DNA of 64,000 nt from Casuarina equisetifolia (GCA_028551475.1 CM052361.1:25743491-25807490); one strand, 5' to 3'; shown: positions 22,775 to 34,248, counted from the stretch's first letter. The notes: generated from the sequence alone by a model not told the origin. Made by a program: numbers and translations.

Positions 22775-23449
22775 ATGAGACTGCAACCAACATTTTGGCA
22801 AACAGAAGAGGTGAAACCTAACTACGAGAACATGATTAGTGAGCTAGCCAGCACCACACAGAACTTTACAGAGAGGATTGAAGCAAGATTTCAGAATCAA
22901 GAAGCGAGTTTTCAGAGACAAGAAGCTTTAATTCGAAAATTAGAGTTGCAGATGAGTCAGCTCATCAGTATGATCTCACAGAATTAGGAGGGTCTTTTGC
23001 CTAGTGATATAGAGAAAAGTCTTGAAGATATTGTAGAGGCAATAACCCTAACATGTGGCAAGAAAGTAGGAGAAGTTAATGTTGACAAAGAAAGTCTCAA
23101 AGATAATGATAAAGATGTCAGCATACAACTTAAGGAAGTACCTAAGAGTAAACTTGTACCAGAAAATCCAATACCCTTTATACCTCCAGCTTCATCTCCC
23201 TCGAGATTCCAGCAACATGAAAAAGATAAGCAAGTTTTGGAATTCCTTGATATATCTTTAAAACTGCACATTAACATTCCTTTTGCAGATGCTCCAGTTC
23301 AAATATCTAGTTGTACAAAATTGTTGAATGAGATACTGGAGAACAAAAGAAAGTTAGAAGTATATGAGACAGTTGTGCTTATTGAAGAATGTTCAACAAT
23401 CAAACGACACAAGTTGTCTCCTAAACTATTGGAGTTTCATCCTCCTTGA
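22775..23449 (+). pseudogene. Gag C-terminal region, ends at gag/protease boundary
   Basis: Two open parts (22775-22987 and 22997-23449) separated by an in-frame TAG at 22985-22987. They encode the FQNQEAS/FQRQEA coiled-coil, the acidic linker and the pre-protease block FLDISLKLHINIPFADAPVQ. The frame stops after KLSPKLLEFHPP, where autonomous relatives continue into the aspartic protease. The sequence downstream has no coding potential. The same end occurs in the element at the left edge of the window, so the truncation predates both copies. Confidence 0.75.
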
Positions 23450-25021
23450 GCAACATGTGGAGGATAGTTTGGCTGAAAACTATAAAGCAAGTGCTTCTTG
23501 GGAGGCAACCCAAGCAATTTCGTTTTAGTCTTTTCATTAGAAGTTTTGTCACCATCATCTCCTCAAAGCTCTACGTGGATATAACCTACAATCAAGGGAG
23601 TTTTCTCATTCCTATTCCTTCTTTATTATTGATTTCTTTTGTTTTTACATTGAGGACAATGCTTCATTCAAGTTTGGGAGTAGGGAAAAAACCTTTGTGC
23701 TAAATTTGATTGAAATTTTTTTATGTCATGATTACATCCTATGTTGTGAATTCTTGGTGATTCTTTGGAAGATATAGATTTTGTTTAAACCTGTAATTAT
23801 GGTGTGAGTTAAGTGTGATTTTGATTATGTTAATCCACCTATTGAGCACTAAAAGTCCTTCATTTTTGAAATTGTGTGTATTTTTAGAGAACATTCATGT
23901 GAAGTATGTGATTTTCTTAGATCTCACCTGAATCTTAGAATTTGTTTGATTTTCTCTTGAGGCAAAATCCTAAGCTGCATCTAATTGAGAAAATGATTTA
24001 GGCCATTCTTTGGATCGTTTGAGCCTTTCAAGCCAACCTTATTTATTTATCACCAATCACCCCACTGAGCCTTGATTCTTATCCATTTTTTTTAATGACA
24101 CCCACATATATATAGCCATAAGCCTTGAACAACTTATCTTATTGTCCCACATCCATGAACATGTTAACTTGTAGGATGGAAGTTTGTTTGAGATGAATAA
24201 AGGTTGAAAGGAAGATGAAGCATGGGAAGAAATTGATTACAATGATTAAGTGGGGCATAGTATTTCATTTCTTAAAAAAAAAAAGAGAAAGAAAAGAAAA
24301 GAAAAGAAAGGAAGTACAACATTTGCCCAAGAATGGAATCCTCTTATCATTCCTTATCATATTTAAGCCATTCAATGTTTTGAATTAGGCCATTAAGCAT
24401 AGTAATTGAAATGATTGGCAAGATAAAAGTATAGTGACTACATGTCTAGTACTTTTACTTGTTTTATTGATGCAAGCATGATTGTGGCTTTGTGCGTATT
24501 AGAATCCAAGTGAAATCAAGCATTTTTAGACGGAAAAGAATGAGAAAAGTGATGGTAGAAAGTGACAAGAGTTTTCGATGAGATCCTAGAAAGTAATGTG
24601 TTCATGGGTGAATTAAACCTAAATGACTTTTATCTTACCCCTAGCCCAACCTTACATTACAAGCTTATAAAAGTCCTATTAATTTTTGATTAGATGATTG
24701 GCTTACATAAGTGGAGAGGGGAATGAAAAGCAAACATATGAGGTTTTGTTAAAGATTTTGAGAGATTACATATTAATGTGAATCTATTTGGAGTGCATAT
24801 AGTTGAAAAGATAGGGACTCACACACACACACGTGGTCAACATAGTTAAGAGTCTATCTTATATTATGAAACAATTGTGGTGTTTGGATGAAAGTTATAT
24901 TTTTCTTTGAATTGTTAAGTTTGAGCAATTATGAGAAAATTTCATGAAGGGGTTTTGTCTAAAACATATATTGTTTATTGCTTTTGCTAGAGGACTAGCA
25001 AAATGTTAAGTTTGGGGGTTT

Positions 25022-25627
25022 TGATAACTCTATTTTTATAGAGTTATTTTACCTATTTTAGGCAATAAATAACTTTAATAATTGTGAGAAAACATTTGAA
25101 CTCCTCTTTATTTACCTAAATTTATCTTGTTTATGTAGCACAAGGAGGCAAGGAGAAAAGGGATGAACATGGAGAACCTGATGCTTATTGTGTGGCAAAA
25201 TCGTAATATCAAGATCAAGAGAGTCAAGATGGGTTTGAGCTTTGAATGATTGTTATTAGATTTTATTGTTATTGGGTTTTCTAAATAATTAGAAAACCTA
25301 ATCATATTAGGAGTTCAAAGCCTAATTAAATTAGGAAGTTCTGCCATCACATAGATATTATCCCTCTTGCAAGCATACATAATCTACATTAGTACCTCAT
25401 AGTTATGGTGAAATCGGACACTCTAACACATTTTGTGTATTTAGTTTTATTAAATTTAGTTGATTAGTTTATTCTCTATCAATTTGGATTTGTTAGATAA
25501 ATTTTAGGAGTTGTTCACCGTTAGTAATTAGTTGGCATAGTAATCACCAATCTCTGTGGGACGATATTTTTCTTATCATTATATTACTTGTTCGACATGT
25601 TCACTTACATTTAAAATTCACCGAACA
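25022..25627 (+). repeat. 3' LTR, short form (606 bp)
   Basis: Near-identical to 20870-21475, including the 670 bp internal loss and hairpin (25026-25045). Preceded by polypurine tract AAGTTTGGGGGTTT. Ends CCGAACA, then GTTAT. Confidence 0.9.
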
Positions 25628-26155
25628 GTTATGTTGACCTAGATTTTGTAGAGATTTTAATAATAGAAGGTTGCTTTCAAGTTATATATTTGTTTTGCCA
25701 AATCGAGCAATAAGTTGAAATCCATGTTGCAAACCACCATAGGTTGTCTACTACAAAAGCTAAGTACATGGTCATAGTTGAAAGGATCAAGAAAGCTATT
25801 TGGTTTCAAGGATTGATGACAAAATTAGGTAATAAAGGAGGAGAAGAATTAGATCTTTTATGATAGTTAGATTGTCATTCATCTCAAAAATAAATAATTG
25901 GCATCACGAGCCATCCAAGCACATTTATATCAAATATCACTTGATAAGAGAGATTCTATATGGAGGAAAGATAAAGATATTAAAGATATCAATTTTGTAC
26001 AACCTAGTTGACATCTTGCCAAGATGATTCCTACTATCAAGTTTAATAATTATATGAATATGATAGGTTTATGTAGTGATGAATCAAGATGTTAAAATGG
26101 TAAAACTAAAAAGAGTTGTGTAAATACCACTTTCAAATTATTCACCAAAGAAAAG
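25628..26155 (+). pseudogene. Copia-A RNase H and C-terminal tail
   Basis: It resumes the copia-A reading after the nested element. STTKAKYM (usual STTEAEYM, with one catalytic Glu changed), KKAIWFQGLM, a CHSSQ/ASRAIQAHLYQISL version of the ...NPVFHARTKHIDIRYHFIRE block, and INFVQPS.HLAKMIPTIKF (usual ...ADMLTKP.P..KF) are identifiable. Several stops interrupt it. Confidence 0.75.
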
Positions 26156-26894
26156 TGTTGTTGAAATATGGCTTATAATTGTCACAAGTGTGTAAATGGT
26201 AGTTTTACAAACTAGGCATGCATTCACTTTATTGTTTTGGATAGATGTGGTTAAAATGGAGGAGTGAGTGATGATGCCATTTAAAACATATCTTGTGGGA
26301 ATAACTTTTTTTTTTCTTTTATTCCAACATTGCTTCAACATTCATGAGTTACTTAGATCAAGGGAGTGGTTATTCCTAAAGTTAGAATCTTAGAAATAGA
26401 AAGAAAACACCAAGGGAGAGAAAATAGCTAGAGATAGAAACACTAGGAGATTTGAACTAGTAGAGTGGAAATTTGTGTGAATTTTTAGTGTAATGGAAAT
26501 TGTTGCGCAAAGTGTATAGAACAACAAAGGAAGAGAAGGAAATTCATAAGTCAATTTTGTTTCAGTCTTGTACACTTCCTTATACTCTTAAAGGAGTATC
26601 TAATTATGTATTTGGCAAAGAAATCTTGTGAAAACTACTATATTATTGTTTGTAACTAGTGAAAGAAATCTCTCCCAACTTTGCCTAGGAATGTATAAAA
26701 TTATTTGTCAAACCATACAAATTTATGTATTTTCTTGTGTGACTATATATTTGCTCATTAAACTTTTGCTCAGGTAACATTCAAAACATCTTAAGGTTTG
26801 TGAAAAGTCATTTTTAGTATGAATTCAAGCTCAATTAGAACACAACATAAGTGTTCTTACTACACATTATACACTAGATTGTTGTTTTTTTACA
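26156..26894 (+). repeat. Copia-A 3' LTR (739 bp)
   Basis: Starts TGTTGAAATATGG and ends TTTTTACA (TG...CA termini), followed by target duplication ACTAC. The left 450 bp match 16496-16940 with many substitutions, consistent with an old insertion. Confidence 0.8.
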
Positions 26895-27066
26895 ACTACG
26901 CCTCTAATTTTCATTGCTGCATTCCTTCCCATCGTCATGTTTGTGCTTATGTTGTTCCCTTGAATGCCTCATTCACTAGTGATATATTTTCCCTATTCGA
27001 GAAAAACAATAGAGAAGGGTTTTGGCTTGAATCTTCTTTCTCAGCTTTTCAAGATCTACAAGCATA
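26895..27066 (+). pseudogene. 3' end of the interrupted ankyrin/PGG gene
   Basis: Right after the copia-A 3' LTR the target site ACTAC is repeated (26895-26899) and the ankyrin reading resumes in phase: ...TTP then LIFIAAFLPIVMFVLM, the last PGG transmembrane helix. A TGA follows soon; a second frame continues to a stop at 27065-27067. The match of sequence content, phase and target duplication with the left half at 16491-16495 shows that 16496-26894 is one insertion event. Confidence 0.8.
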
Positions 27067-27578
27067 AGATCTATTGCGATTCGAGGTGACTTTTGGGTGA
27101 TTCTTAGGTTAACCAGCGAAGGAAGCAATAACTCATTTCATACGAGAACAAATTCAAAGAGCAATTATATACACATGCCAAATATGAGGGTGATAGTAGC
27201 CTATATCCATCTTTGCTAAGGCAAATAGTGGCAAACAACATCATCATCTGTTATGCAGGTTTATAGCATTTGATTTGTGCAAACCACTAGGTTGAGAAGG
27301 ATAATGGGATGCCGTTTGGTTGAGATGTCATTGAGGCCCATGTAAAATGTTTGCAACCTTGTTCTCGTATGTAAATTTTGATTTTGTTTGCTTTTGGCTC
27401 TATACCGTGGTGAGCGTACAAAACTAGCACACGCTGCTGGCTCATCCATCCCACACCCTATTTTGCTTCACACTACTATTTTTTGTAGAATATCATAATC
27501 AGGCTTGGTTTCCAATACCTTCAGCTTTTCCGGTTCGTTTCTCTTAGGACTGCTTGCACGGAGTTACTTACGCGTCCA
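27067..27578. other. Intergenic
   Basis: 3' flank of the ankyrin remnant and of the minus-strand WRKY pseudogene. AT-rich; no domain seen in the short open frame 27261-27449. Confidence 0.5.
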
Positions 27579-28755
27579 TCAAAATTCAATTCTGACTTTC
27601 GCATCATTGAAATTAAAAAACGCGTCTACGAGAAACCCAGAAGTGGCATCACAATCATCAAAATCCATCAATGATAGTAAGGTTGTCATGTGGCAGAGTG
27701 ATCCGAATGCCGTGTGATCCGTGGCCTCATGATAATCAAACAATGATGATTGGTTGTGGACCATGTCATTGCTCGAAATCTCTTCTTTGTGTTCCTCTAC
27801 TACCGGCTGGAAGGATGACAGAAGGGGATGGTTTTGTTTGCTTCTGAGGGAGTTTTCAAAGCTTAAAAGACTAGGAGAGTCGCCTGGAGAAGAAGCCAAG
27901 ATCAGTTCAAGAACTTTAGGGAACGGCCGACATGTTTGTTGGCCAATATATGTCATCCGATACACCGGTGGATCGTTTTGAATTTCCTGCACCTATTTGG
28001 CTGCTTGGTACCCCTGATCGAGCTTATGAGTGCACCTGAAATACTGTCTGCATCCCACAAAATGATAAAGAAATCAGCCATTTACAGAAACTACACTGTT
28101 CTCCTACTTCCCGGTTCTTTGACTGAATGATAACTTTTTTGGCATTTTTTTTTATTATTAATGAAATTGATGTGAAATTAAGAAGACATAATGAAAAAAA
28201 ATGGAATTATACCATGGAAAACTAGCATTAAAGATCGCCTTTTGGCCGTATTTTCTCCATGCGCGGCCATCCTCCACAAAAGCCAAAGTTTGTGTACTGC
28301 ACGTCTGTACGGCCTTCCTGGGAGTAAGAATCTCCAATTATAGTGAGGAAATCCGTATTTTGCATTTTCCAGGGTAAATGAAAGAAACAAAACCCAGCAA
28401 TTTATTTCAACAATAATGAAAATGAGAGAACGTACCTTTTCTTGCGACAGCCTCTCGGAGCCTTCGGCATGGAGATCTTTCGAGAGCTTTCTTCAAAAGA
28501 GTTTGACTTTCCTGCATTCTAGCACGGTGAACTGGGTTTGAGGAGGGGTATAAAATTTGATAACCCACTACAGTTGGCCGTATTCAGTATGGAAATAGTA
28601 TTCGAGTACGAGTTAGAGATTTTTAGCGCTAGATCTTTGGCCGGAGCCGAGCCACCATCACCCAGCGACTTGCAGAGAAGTTCCAGTAGCTAATTCGTGA
28701 ATTCGCGACCTTGAACCAGCTCTACAATGGCTTTACTCTGAAGAGAGCTCTCCAT
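27579..28755 (-). pseudogene. Group III WRKY transcription factor, pseudogene
   Basis: Paralogue of the intact gene at 58438-59634 with the same three-exon structure: exon 1 28436-28755, exon 2 28213-28317 (105 bp, identical length), exon 3 27579-28047. The ATG context MESSLQSKAI supports the start used for the intact gene. WRKYGQK is retained. Stops replace Gln and Trp codons in exon 1 (after REFTN and after SSPC) and a Gln codon in exon 3 (after QAAK). The C2HC finger is damaged: the second Cys is Tyr (DQGYQ) and the zinc His is Gln (IGQQTC). It cannot make a DNA-binding WRKY domain. Confidence 0.85.
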
Positions 28756-29005
28756 TCCGCAAGTGAGATCTCTAGTGGGTGATGTAGCGGCACATGCAAG
28801 GCGAAGTCACCGAGCGCCCCTTTTAAAGCGGGAAGACAACGACCCCGTAAGCAGCATGTACAAGGAACTGCCAACCTCAGCTCAGTGCTTGTTCCCTCAC
28901 TTTCCAATCTTGATGGACGTACACTTTGCTTCTACGGCGTCGCGCGTGAAAAGTGAGGTTCCAAACCTACTACTCTCCGACTAACTTTGAAAGCCTACTT
29001 CCTGT

Positions 29006-29710
29006 TGATAATGACGGAGGTCCTTCATTCAGTCCTCACGGACATGATGAAGGATCCTCTAGTCAACTTAAACAGCAAGCAAAACAAGCTCTCTTGGCTC
29101 ATGTGTTCTACTCTCAGTATGAAGGACAATGGAAACCGGATGAAGGATGCTGGAGGTACTCACAGCACGAAGGAAATTGGAAGGTAGCTCAACCCAACAC
29201 TACTCTAAGGATTGGCTCAGGACCCATGATGATAGACGAGACAAAGAAGCCTCTGAATGCACTAGATACAGAAGCAACACAACACTTTGAAAGTGCCAGC
29301 AACAATTAGCACACTGCACCGTCAGCATATGTGAGAGCGCGTGATGGAAGAGAGAAAGGGAAAGCTGAATGAGGAGGACATCGCTCCATGCTGGACACAT
29401 CTGAATTTAGAAACAGGAAGTGGCTCTTCCTATGGTGCAGATTATGATGAAGACATTCAAGCAGCTTCCAAGAAACCATGTATATTCATTCCCTTAGTGT
29501 CAGCCAAGTAGATGACTTACGTAACCAATGACGTTTAATTCTTGGGAGCTAAGTTTATATGTAATGACTAAAGTAGGGCAGACTTCTATTATAAATATGT
29601 AGTCTATGTGAACTATGACTCCATCGAGTCCTTTTGCTTGCTTAGCTTTATAATATCCAGCCCTGCTTATGTGCTAAGTTTATGATATTTTCAAGCACTG
29701 TTTTTCTTCT
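29006..29710 (+). repeat. Copia-B 5' LTR
   Basis: Begins TGATAATGACGG and ends TTTTTCTTCT directly before the primer site; the usual CA end is not seen. About 95% like the 3' LTR by eye. It contains an open frame (to 29309) discussed in findings. Confidence 0.85.
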
Positions 29711-29722
29711 TGGTATCAAAGC
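29711..29722 (+). promoter_or_regulatory. Primer binding site, initiator tRNA-Met type
   Basis: TGGTATCAAAGC directly follows the LTR; it differs by one base from the standard copia site TGGTATCAGAGC complementary to initiator tRNA-Met. Confidence 0.8.
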
Positions 29723-29754
29723 ATAACCAACTCGATCCTTCAAGGACCTTCCTT

Positions 29755-31095
29755 ATGGCTCAACACAACTTTTTTCCTTTTCCCAACTCTGTCAGTGTAA
29801 GTAACTTTGTTACTATAAAGCTAACAGAAGGGAATTACCTACCATGGATGACCCAAATGAAATCCTTGATACAAACTTAGAAACTTACTGGATTCATCAC
29901 AGGTGAAACCAAGAGCCCTTCACAAACTGTCACCAAAGGAGAAGTTGAGGAACCAAACCCAGACTGTGATGCTTGGGTACAAAGCGATGCTTTGGTAAGA
30001 TCCTGGATCATAAGTACACTGTTCGAAGAAGCACTAAGACATGTATTTGAATTAGAAACTACTGCACAAGTATGGGACGCTCTCTCCAACCATTTTGCAC
30101 AAAAAACTGAAGCCCGAGAATTTGATCTCTTATCTCAAATTCATAACATCCACAAAGATAGGAAACCACTCCCTATCTTCTTGTCAGAATTCAAAGGGTT
30201 ACTAAACCAACTAAGCTCTATCGGTAAACCCTTGTCTGACTCTTCCAAAACCTTTAGGTTATTGGAAAGCCTTGGGAAAGATTATGAGGCATTCAAAACA
30301 ACCATGTTCAAACCACCAGTTCCTCAATTCAACGAAGTTATTTCACAACTTCAGGCGTTTGAATCTCGTCATCAACTCTATAGCAAAGATGATGTAACCC
30401 TACCCAATGAAAACATGGCTTTTGTGGCACAACGAAATATTCGTGGAGGTCGTAGAGGGCATGGGGGAACTACACCATTTACCTCACAAGGACATGGCTT
30501 CAATCCATCAGCATCTGGAAGCCGTAATCAGAACAATCATTCCAAGGTAAATCCATCTCCTCCTAACAATCAAGAAACCAACATTACACCACCACTTGGA
30601 AACCGCCCACCAATCATTTGTCAAATTTGTGGGAAACGTGGACATGTTGCGTTAGAATGTTGGAGAAGGTTTGATCACACATATCAAACCGAAGATATAC
30701 CAAAAACACTTGCCGCACTTCAAGTAACCGAACCTAACAATGAAGAATGGGTAGCTGACACTGGAGCTTCCTCTCATATGGTTGATACTCCAAGTAAACT
30801 TACTAAAATATCTCCATATAAAGGAACTGACTACATTCTAGTAGGCAATGGTCAGCAACTTCCCATTACACATATGGGAACATCTGAACTTAAAGGAGGA
30901 CATATAAAGCTCAACTCAGTATTGGTTGCACCTGAACTTAAACAAAATTTATTGTCTATTTCTAAATTGATTGATGATTATCCTTGCGTAGCAACGTTTG
31001 ACAAACATTCCTTTGTTGTTAAGGATCTGAACTTGCAGGAAATTCTCCTCAAGGGTTATAGGAAGGGTGACATCTATGTGCTACCTCAAGAATGA
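29755..31095 (+). pseudogene. Copia-B gag and protease
   Basis: The ATG at 29755 starts the gag frame with KLTEGNYLPW; TAG at codon 42 (29878-29880) interrupts it, after which the same frame is open to 31093. The UBN2-type gag domain includes AQVWDALSNHFAQK, LLSQIHNI and FLSEFKGLLNQL. The zinc knuckle is CQICGKRGHVALEC (complete C-x2-C-x4-H-x4-C). The protease starts EEWVADTGASSHM with the D-T-G active triad, followed by LKQNLLSISKL. In an active element it makes the particle shell and processes the polyprotein. Confidence 0.85.
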
Positions 31096-31987
31096 ACACA
31101 AGCTTACTTTTCTCATAGACAGAGAGCAGCCGATGGTAACATTTGGCACAGACGTTTGGGACATTCGAACCTCCAAATACTGGAAAATTTGAAGAAAAAT
31201 AAATTGATTACGTTGGAAGGAACAATACCTACTTTATGTTCAGTTTGTTTAGCCAGTAAAAGTCACTATTTGCCTTTCTCATCATCCACTCATAAATCAT
31301 CAGCACCATTAGAGAAAATACATAGTGATTTATGGGGACCATCTCCAATTGTCTCATGTCAAAAATTTAGATACTATGCTATTTTAGTAGATGATTATAC
31401 TCATTTCACCTGGATTTATCCTCTAAAACAAAAATCAGACTTTTATCAAATATTTTGTCTCCAAAACTATGGTGGAATGACAATTTGAACACAAAATTAA
31501 AATATTACAGTCTGATAATAGGGGAGAATATACAAGCAACGAGTTGAAATCATATCTACAAGAACACGGAATAATCCAACAAAATGGTGTTACGGAGCGG
31601 AAATATAGACATATCACAGAACTTGGAAGATCAATGCTACTTCAGTCAAATATACCACATAGATATTGGGTAGAAGCCTTCTCAACTGTAGTATTTACCA
31701 TCAATCAGTTACCTACCCCAACATTACATGGGATTTCACCTTACGAAACCCTTTATCACCGAAAGTCGAATTATGGAATGTTACGAGTCTTTGGAACTCA
31801 ATGCTTCCCATGCTTGAAAACAAAAATCACTAACAAATTATCTACTCGGTCTCTTCCTTGTGTTTTTGTAGGGTATAGTGCACTTCATAAAGGCTATAGA
31901 TACCTTCATCCAGAAAGCCAGAAAATATTCATATCAAGACATGTAATATTTAATGAGCATGTATACCATTCAAGGATACCAGAATAG
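31096..31987 (+). pseudogene. Copia-B integrase
   Basis: The H-x-x-C-C zinc part (HRRLGHSN..., CSVCLASKSH) is followed by the core with IHSDLWGPSP and VDDYTHFTWIYPL (first two catalytic Asp regions), then SDNRGEY and the Glu helix. The core has a frameshift near 31460 and lacks the segment normally preceding QQNGV (YLQEHGIIQQNGVTERK), an in-frame loss of several codons. It ends with the RVFGTQCF and KGYRYLHP ... VIFNE region. Confidence 0.8.
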
Positions 31988-32001
31988 ATCAAGACTCAAG
32001 C

Positions 32002-34248
32002 ATGTCTCCTCACTTATTGCCACAAGACAATACGGTAACTCCTTCTCAACAGCAAGTTACCATCGAACCAGATGATGCATCTTTATCCCATCAAGATGAA
32101 CTAGTCAAATCATCATCCGAGTTAAATCAAGACATGCTCAATTCTGATGATGCAGCAAAAAATTCGGGGGAACCATCTCATAGAATAACAACTAATGCCA
32201 TTCCCAATTAAGGTAATGATGTCATCCAACAGGAAAGGTTGTCATTTCTCATTGACCAACCTTTGCAATCTAGAGGACACCTAAGGGCAACTATGACTAA
32301 TGGTAGGCCACGTGAAGGTATAGCTTGTACTGAAATACTTAACCATCAAGTAAGTGAGCAAGACACGGATCATGAAGGACATATTTTAGATCTGAATGCA
32401 TTAATTGATGACAGTCCAAGGCATACACTTACGTCATCCAGTGTTGAAAAAGCCACACCTATTGAACCCTTTGAATTGACACCGACCAGCCTTACAAATA
32501 CCTTACCTAATACACCCGAGAACACCACCAAACCACAAACACCTCCTAGACGCTCTCATCCAATGACAACCCGAAGCAGTGTTGGTGTTTTCCGTCCTAA
32601 CCCAAGGTATGCTCTTGCTGCCCCTCATGGAATACCAGTTATTCCAGCCTCCACCATTCAAGCATTAGAACATCCAGGCTGGTACGCTGCTATGGAAGTA
32701 GAAATCCAAGCCCCTCATCGCAACTCCACTTGGTCTTTAGTACCAAGAGACACATCTATGCATGTTATTGGGTGTAAGTGGGTGTTCAAACCCAAGCTTT
32801 CACCGAATGGCTCACTTCAACGCCTAAAGGCACGACTCGTTGCCAAGGGTTTTCTTCAAGAACCCGGAGTAGATTTCCTAGAAACCTATAGCCCCGTGGT
32901 CAAGCCAACCACCATACGGGTGATACTTTCTCTAGCTTCCATGCAAGGATGGTCTCTCAAACAATATGATATAGAAAATGCATTTTTGCATGGCTATCTC
33001 AATGAACCCGTGTTCATGGAACAACCCCCCGGTTTCCATGATACCCGTTTTCCTAACCATGTTTGTTTGCTGAAACGTTCATTATATGGCCTTCGACAAT
33101 CACCACGAGCATGGTTTGATCGCCTATCATCTTTCCTACTTGACCTTGGTTTCTTTTGTTCCATATATGATCCTTCATTATTTGTCTTTCGAGAAGGAGA
33201 TATTAGCATTTGGACCTTAGTATATGTGAATGACCTCATTGTTACGGGCAACTCCATAGAATACTTAGATCTATTTGCACAATGCTTGAAAACTGTCTTT
33301 CCAGTCAAGGATCTTAGGTTGCTGCACTTCTTCTTAGGAGTGCAAGTACTTCATGACAATGAAGGACTATTCCTTAGCCAAAGGCAATATGCCTATAATA
33401 TTTTGAGTAGAGCAGAAATGCTCCATTGCAGGCCACTTGGAACACCTATGACAACTAAACCTCAGCTCATACCTAATGGAGCTTTCCCATATCAGCAACC
33501 CACGCTCTTCCGTAGCAACCTTAGGGCCCTACAGTACATGACTTTAACCAGACTGGACTTGTCCTTCTCGGTGAACAAACTGTGTCAAAAAATGGCAGCC
33601 CCCACGGTTCAAGATTTCCATGAACTCAAAAGAATCATTCGTTACCTCCATGGGACTATTGATCATGGCCTCAGAATCCATAAGCGTAGCACTGCAAATC
33701 TGTATGTCTATACCGACTCAGACTTTGCTGGCTGTACCAACACTCGTTGCTCCACAACAAGTTTTTGTCTCTTCCTGGGAGCGAACTGTATTTCGTGGGC
33801 CAGCAAACGTCAGCCAATAGTCTCAAGGTCTTCAATGGAAGCTGAGTATCGGGCGCTTGCAACTGGCACTGCCGAAGCAACCTGGGTGCTACATCTCTTG
33901 CGGCATCTCGGTATTCCCCACTTTTCTCCTATTCAATTGATTTATGACAATATGCCAGCCTTGCAGCTCACTACCAAACCGATCTTTCATAATCGATCCA
34001 AACATTTGGAAGTGGATTACCACTTCATCAGGGAGAAAGTCTCTCAAGGCACTTTGGTCACAGTTCACGTACCTTCCCATGAACAAATCGCTGACATCGT
34101 CACTAAACCATTAGCGGAGGATCGCTTTGAAAACTTACGTTCCAAGGTTAACATCATCATGCTAACCTTGCGGGGGAATGATAATGATGGAGGTCCTTCA
34201 TTCAGTCCTCACGGACATGATGAAGGATCCTCTAGTCAACTTAAATAG
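32002..34248 (+). pseudogene. Copia-B reverse transcriptase and RNase H
   Basis: Linker 32002-32211, one stop (32209), then 669 open codons from 32239. RT landmarks are [44 protein letters not shown] and PVKDLRLLHFFLGVQV. The catalytic motif reads LVYVNDLIVTGN, that is YVND instead of YVDD, removing a metal-binding Asp. RNase H keeps YTDSDFAG, SRSSMEAEYRAL and LIYDNMPAL. The frame continues past the usual end (IVTKPLAEDRFENLR) through the polypurine tract and 70 bp into the 3' LTR before TAG at 34246-34248. Confidence 0.9.

Larger units (their letters stand above)
20870..25627 (+). mobile_element. Complete gag-only LTR retrotransposon (TR-GAG-like), TSD GTTAT
   Basis: It has two 606 bp LTRs (20870-21475 and 25022-25627), a primer binding site for tRNA-Asp six bases after the 5' LTR, a gag region (21839-23449), about 1.6 kb of non-coding DNA and a polypurine tract (AAGTTTGGGGGTTT) before the 3' LTR. 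GTTAT flanks both sides (20865-20869 and 25628-25632). No pol domain exists, so it must have moved with proteins from a related autonomous element. The LTRs are nearly identical by eye, making it the youngest layer of the nest. The structure matches the described class of terminal-repeat elements with a GAG domain. Confidence 0.9.
16496..26894 (+). mobile_element. Copia-A: old Ty1/copia element with two nested insertions (TSD ACTAC)
   Basis: The terminal repeats start TGTTGAAATATGG and the right end is ...TTTTTACA. ACTAC at 16491-16495 and 26895-26899 is the 5 bp target duplication. Coding remnants in order are integrase (about 16975-17753), post-integrase/RT (19445-20864) and RNase H plus the C-terminal tail (25633-26100); gag and protease are missing, apparently lost by a deletion from inside the 5' LTR into integrase. 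The element is split by a minus-strand solo LTR (17759-19444) and by a gag-only element (20870-25627). Many stops in every domain show it is the oldest insertion of the nest. Confidence 0.85.

Noticed and set aside
33620-33880. Short frames on both strands within copia-B RNase H
   Set aside because: Shadows of the RT/RNase H frame.
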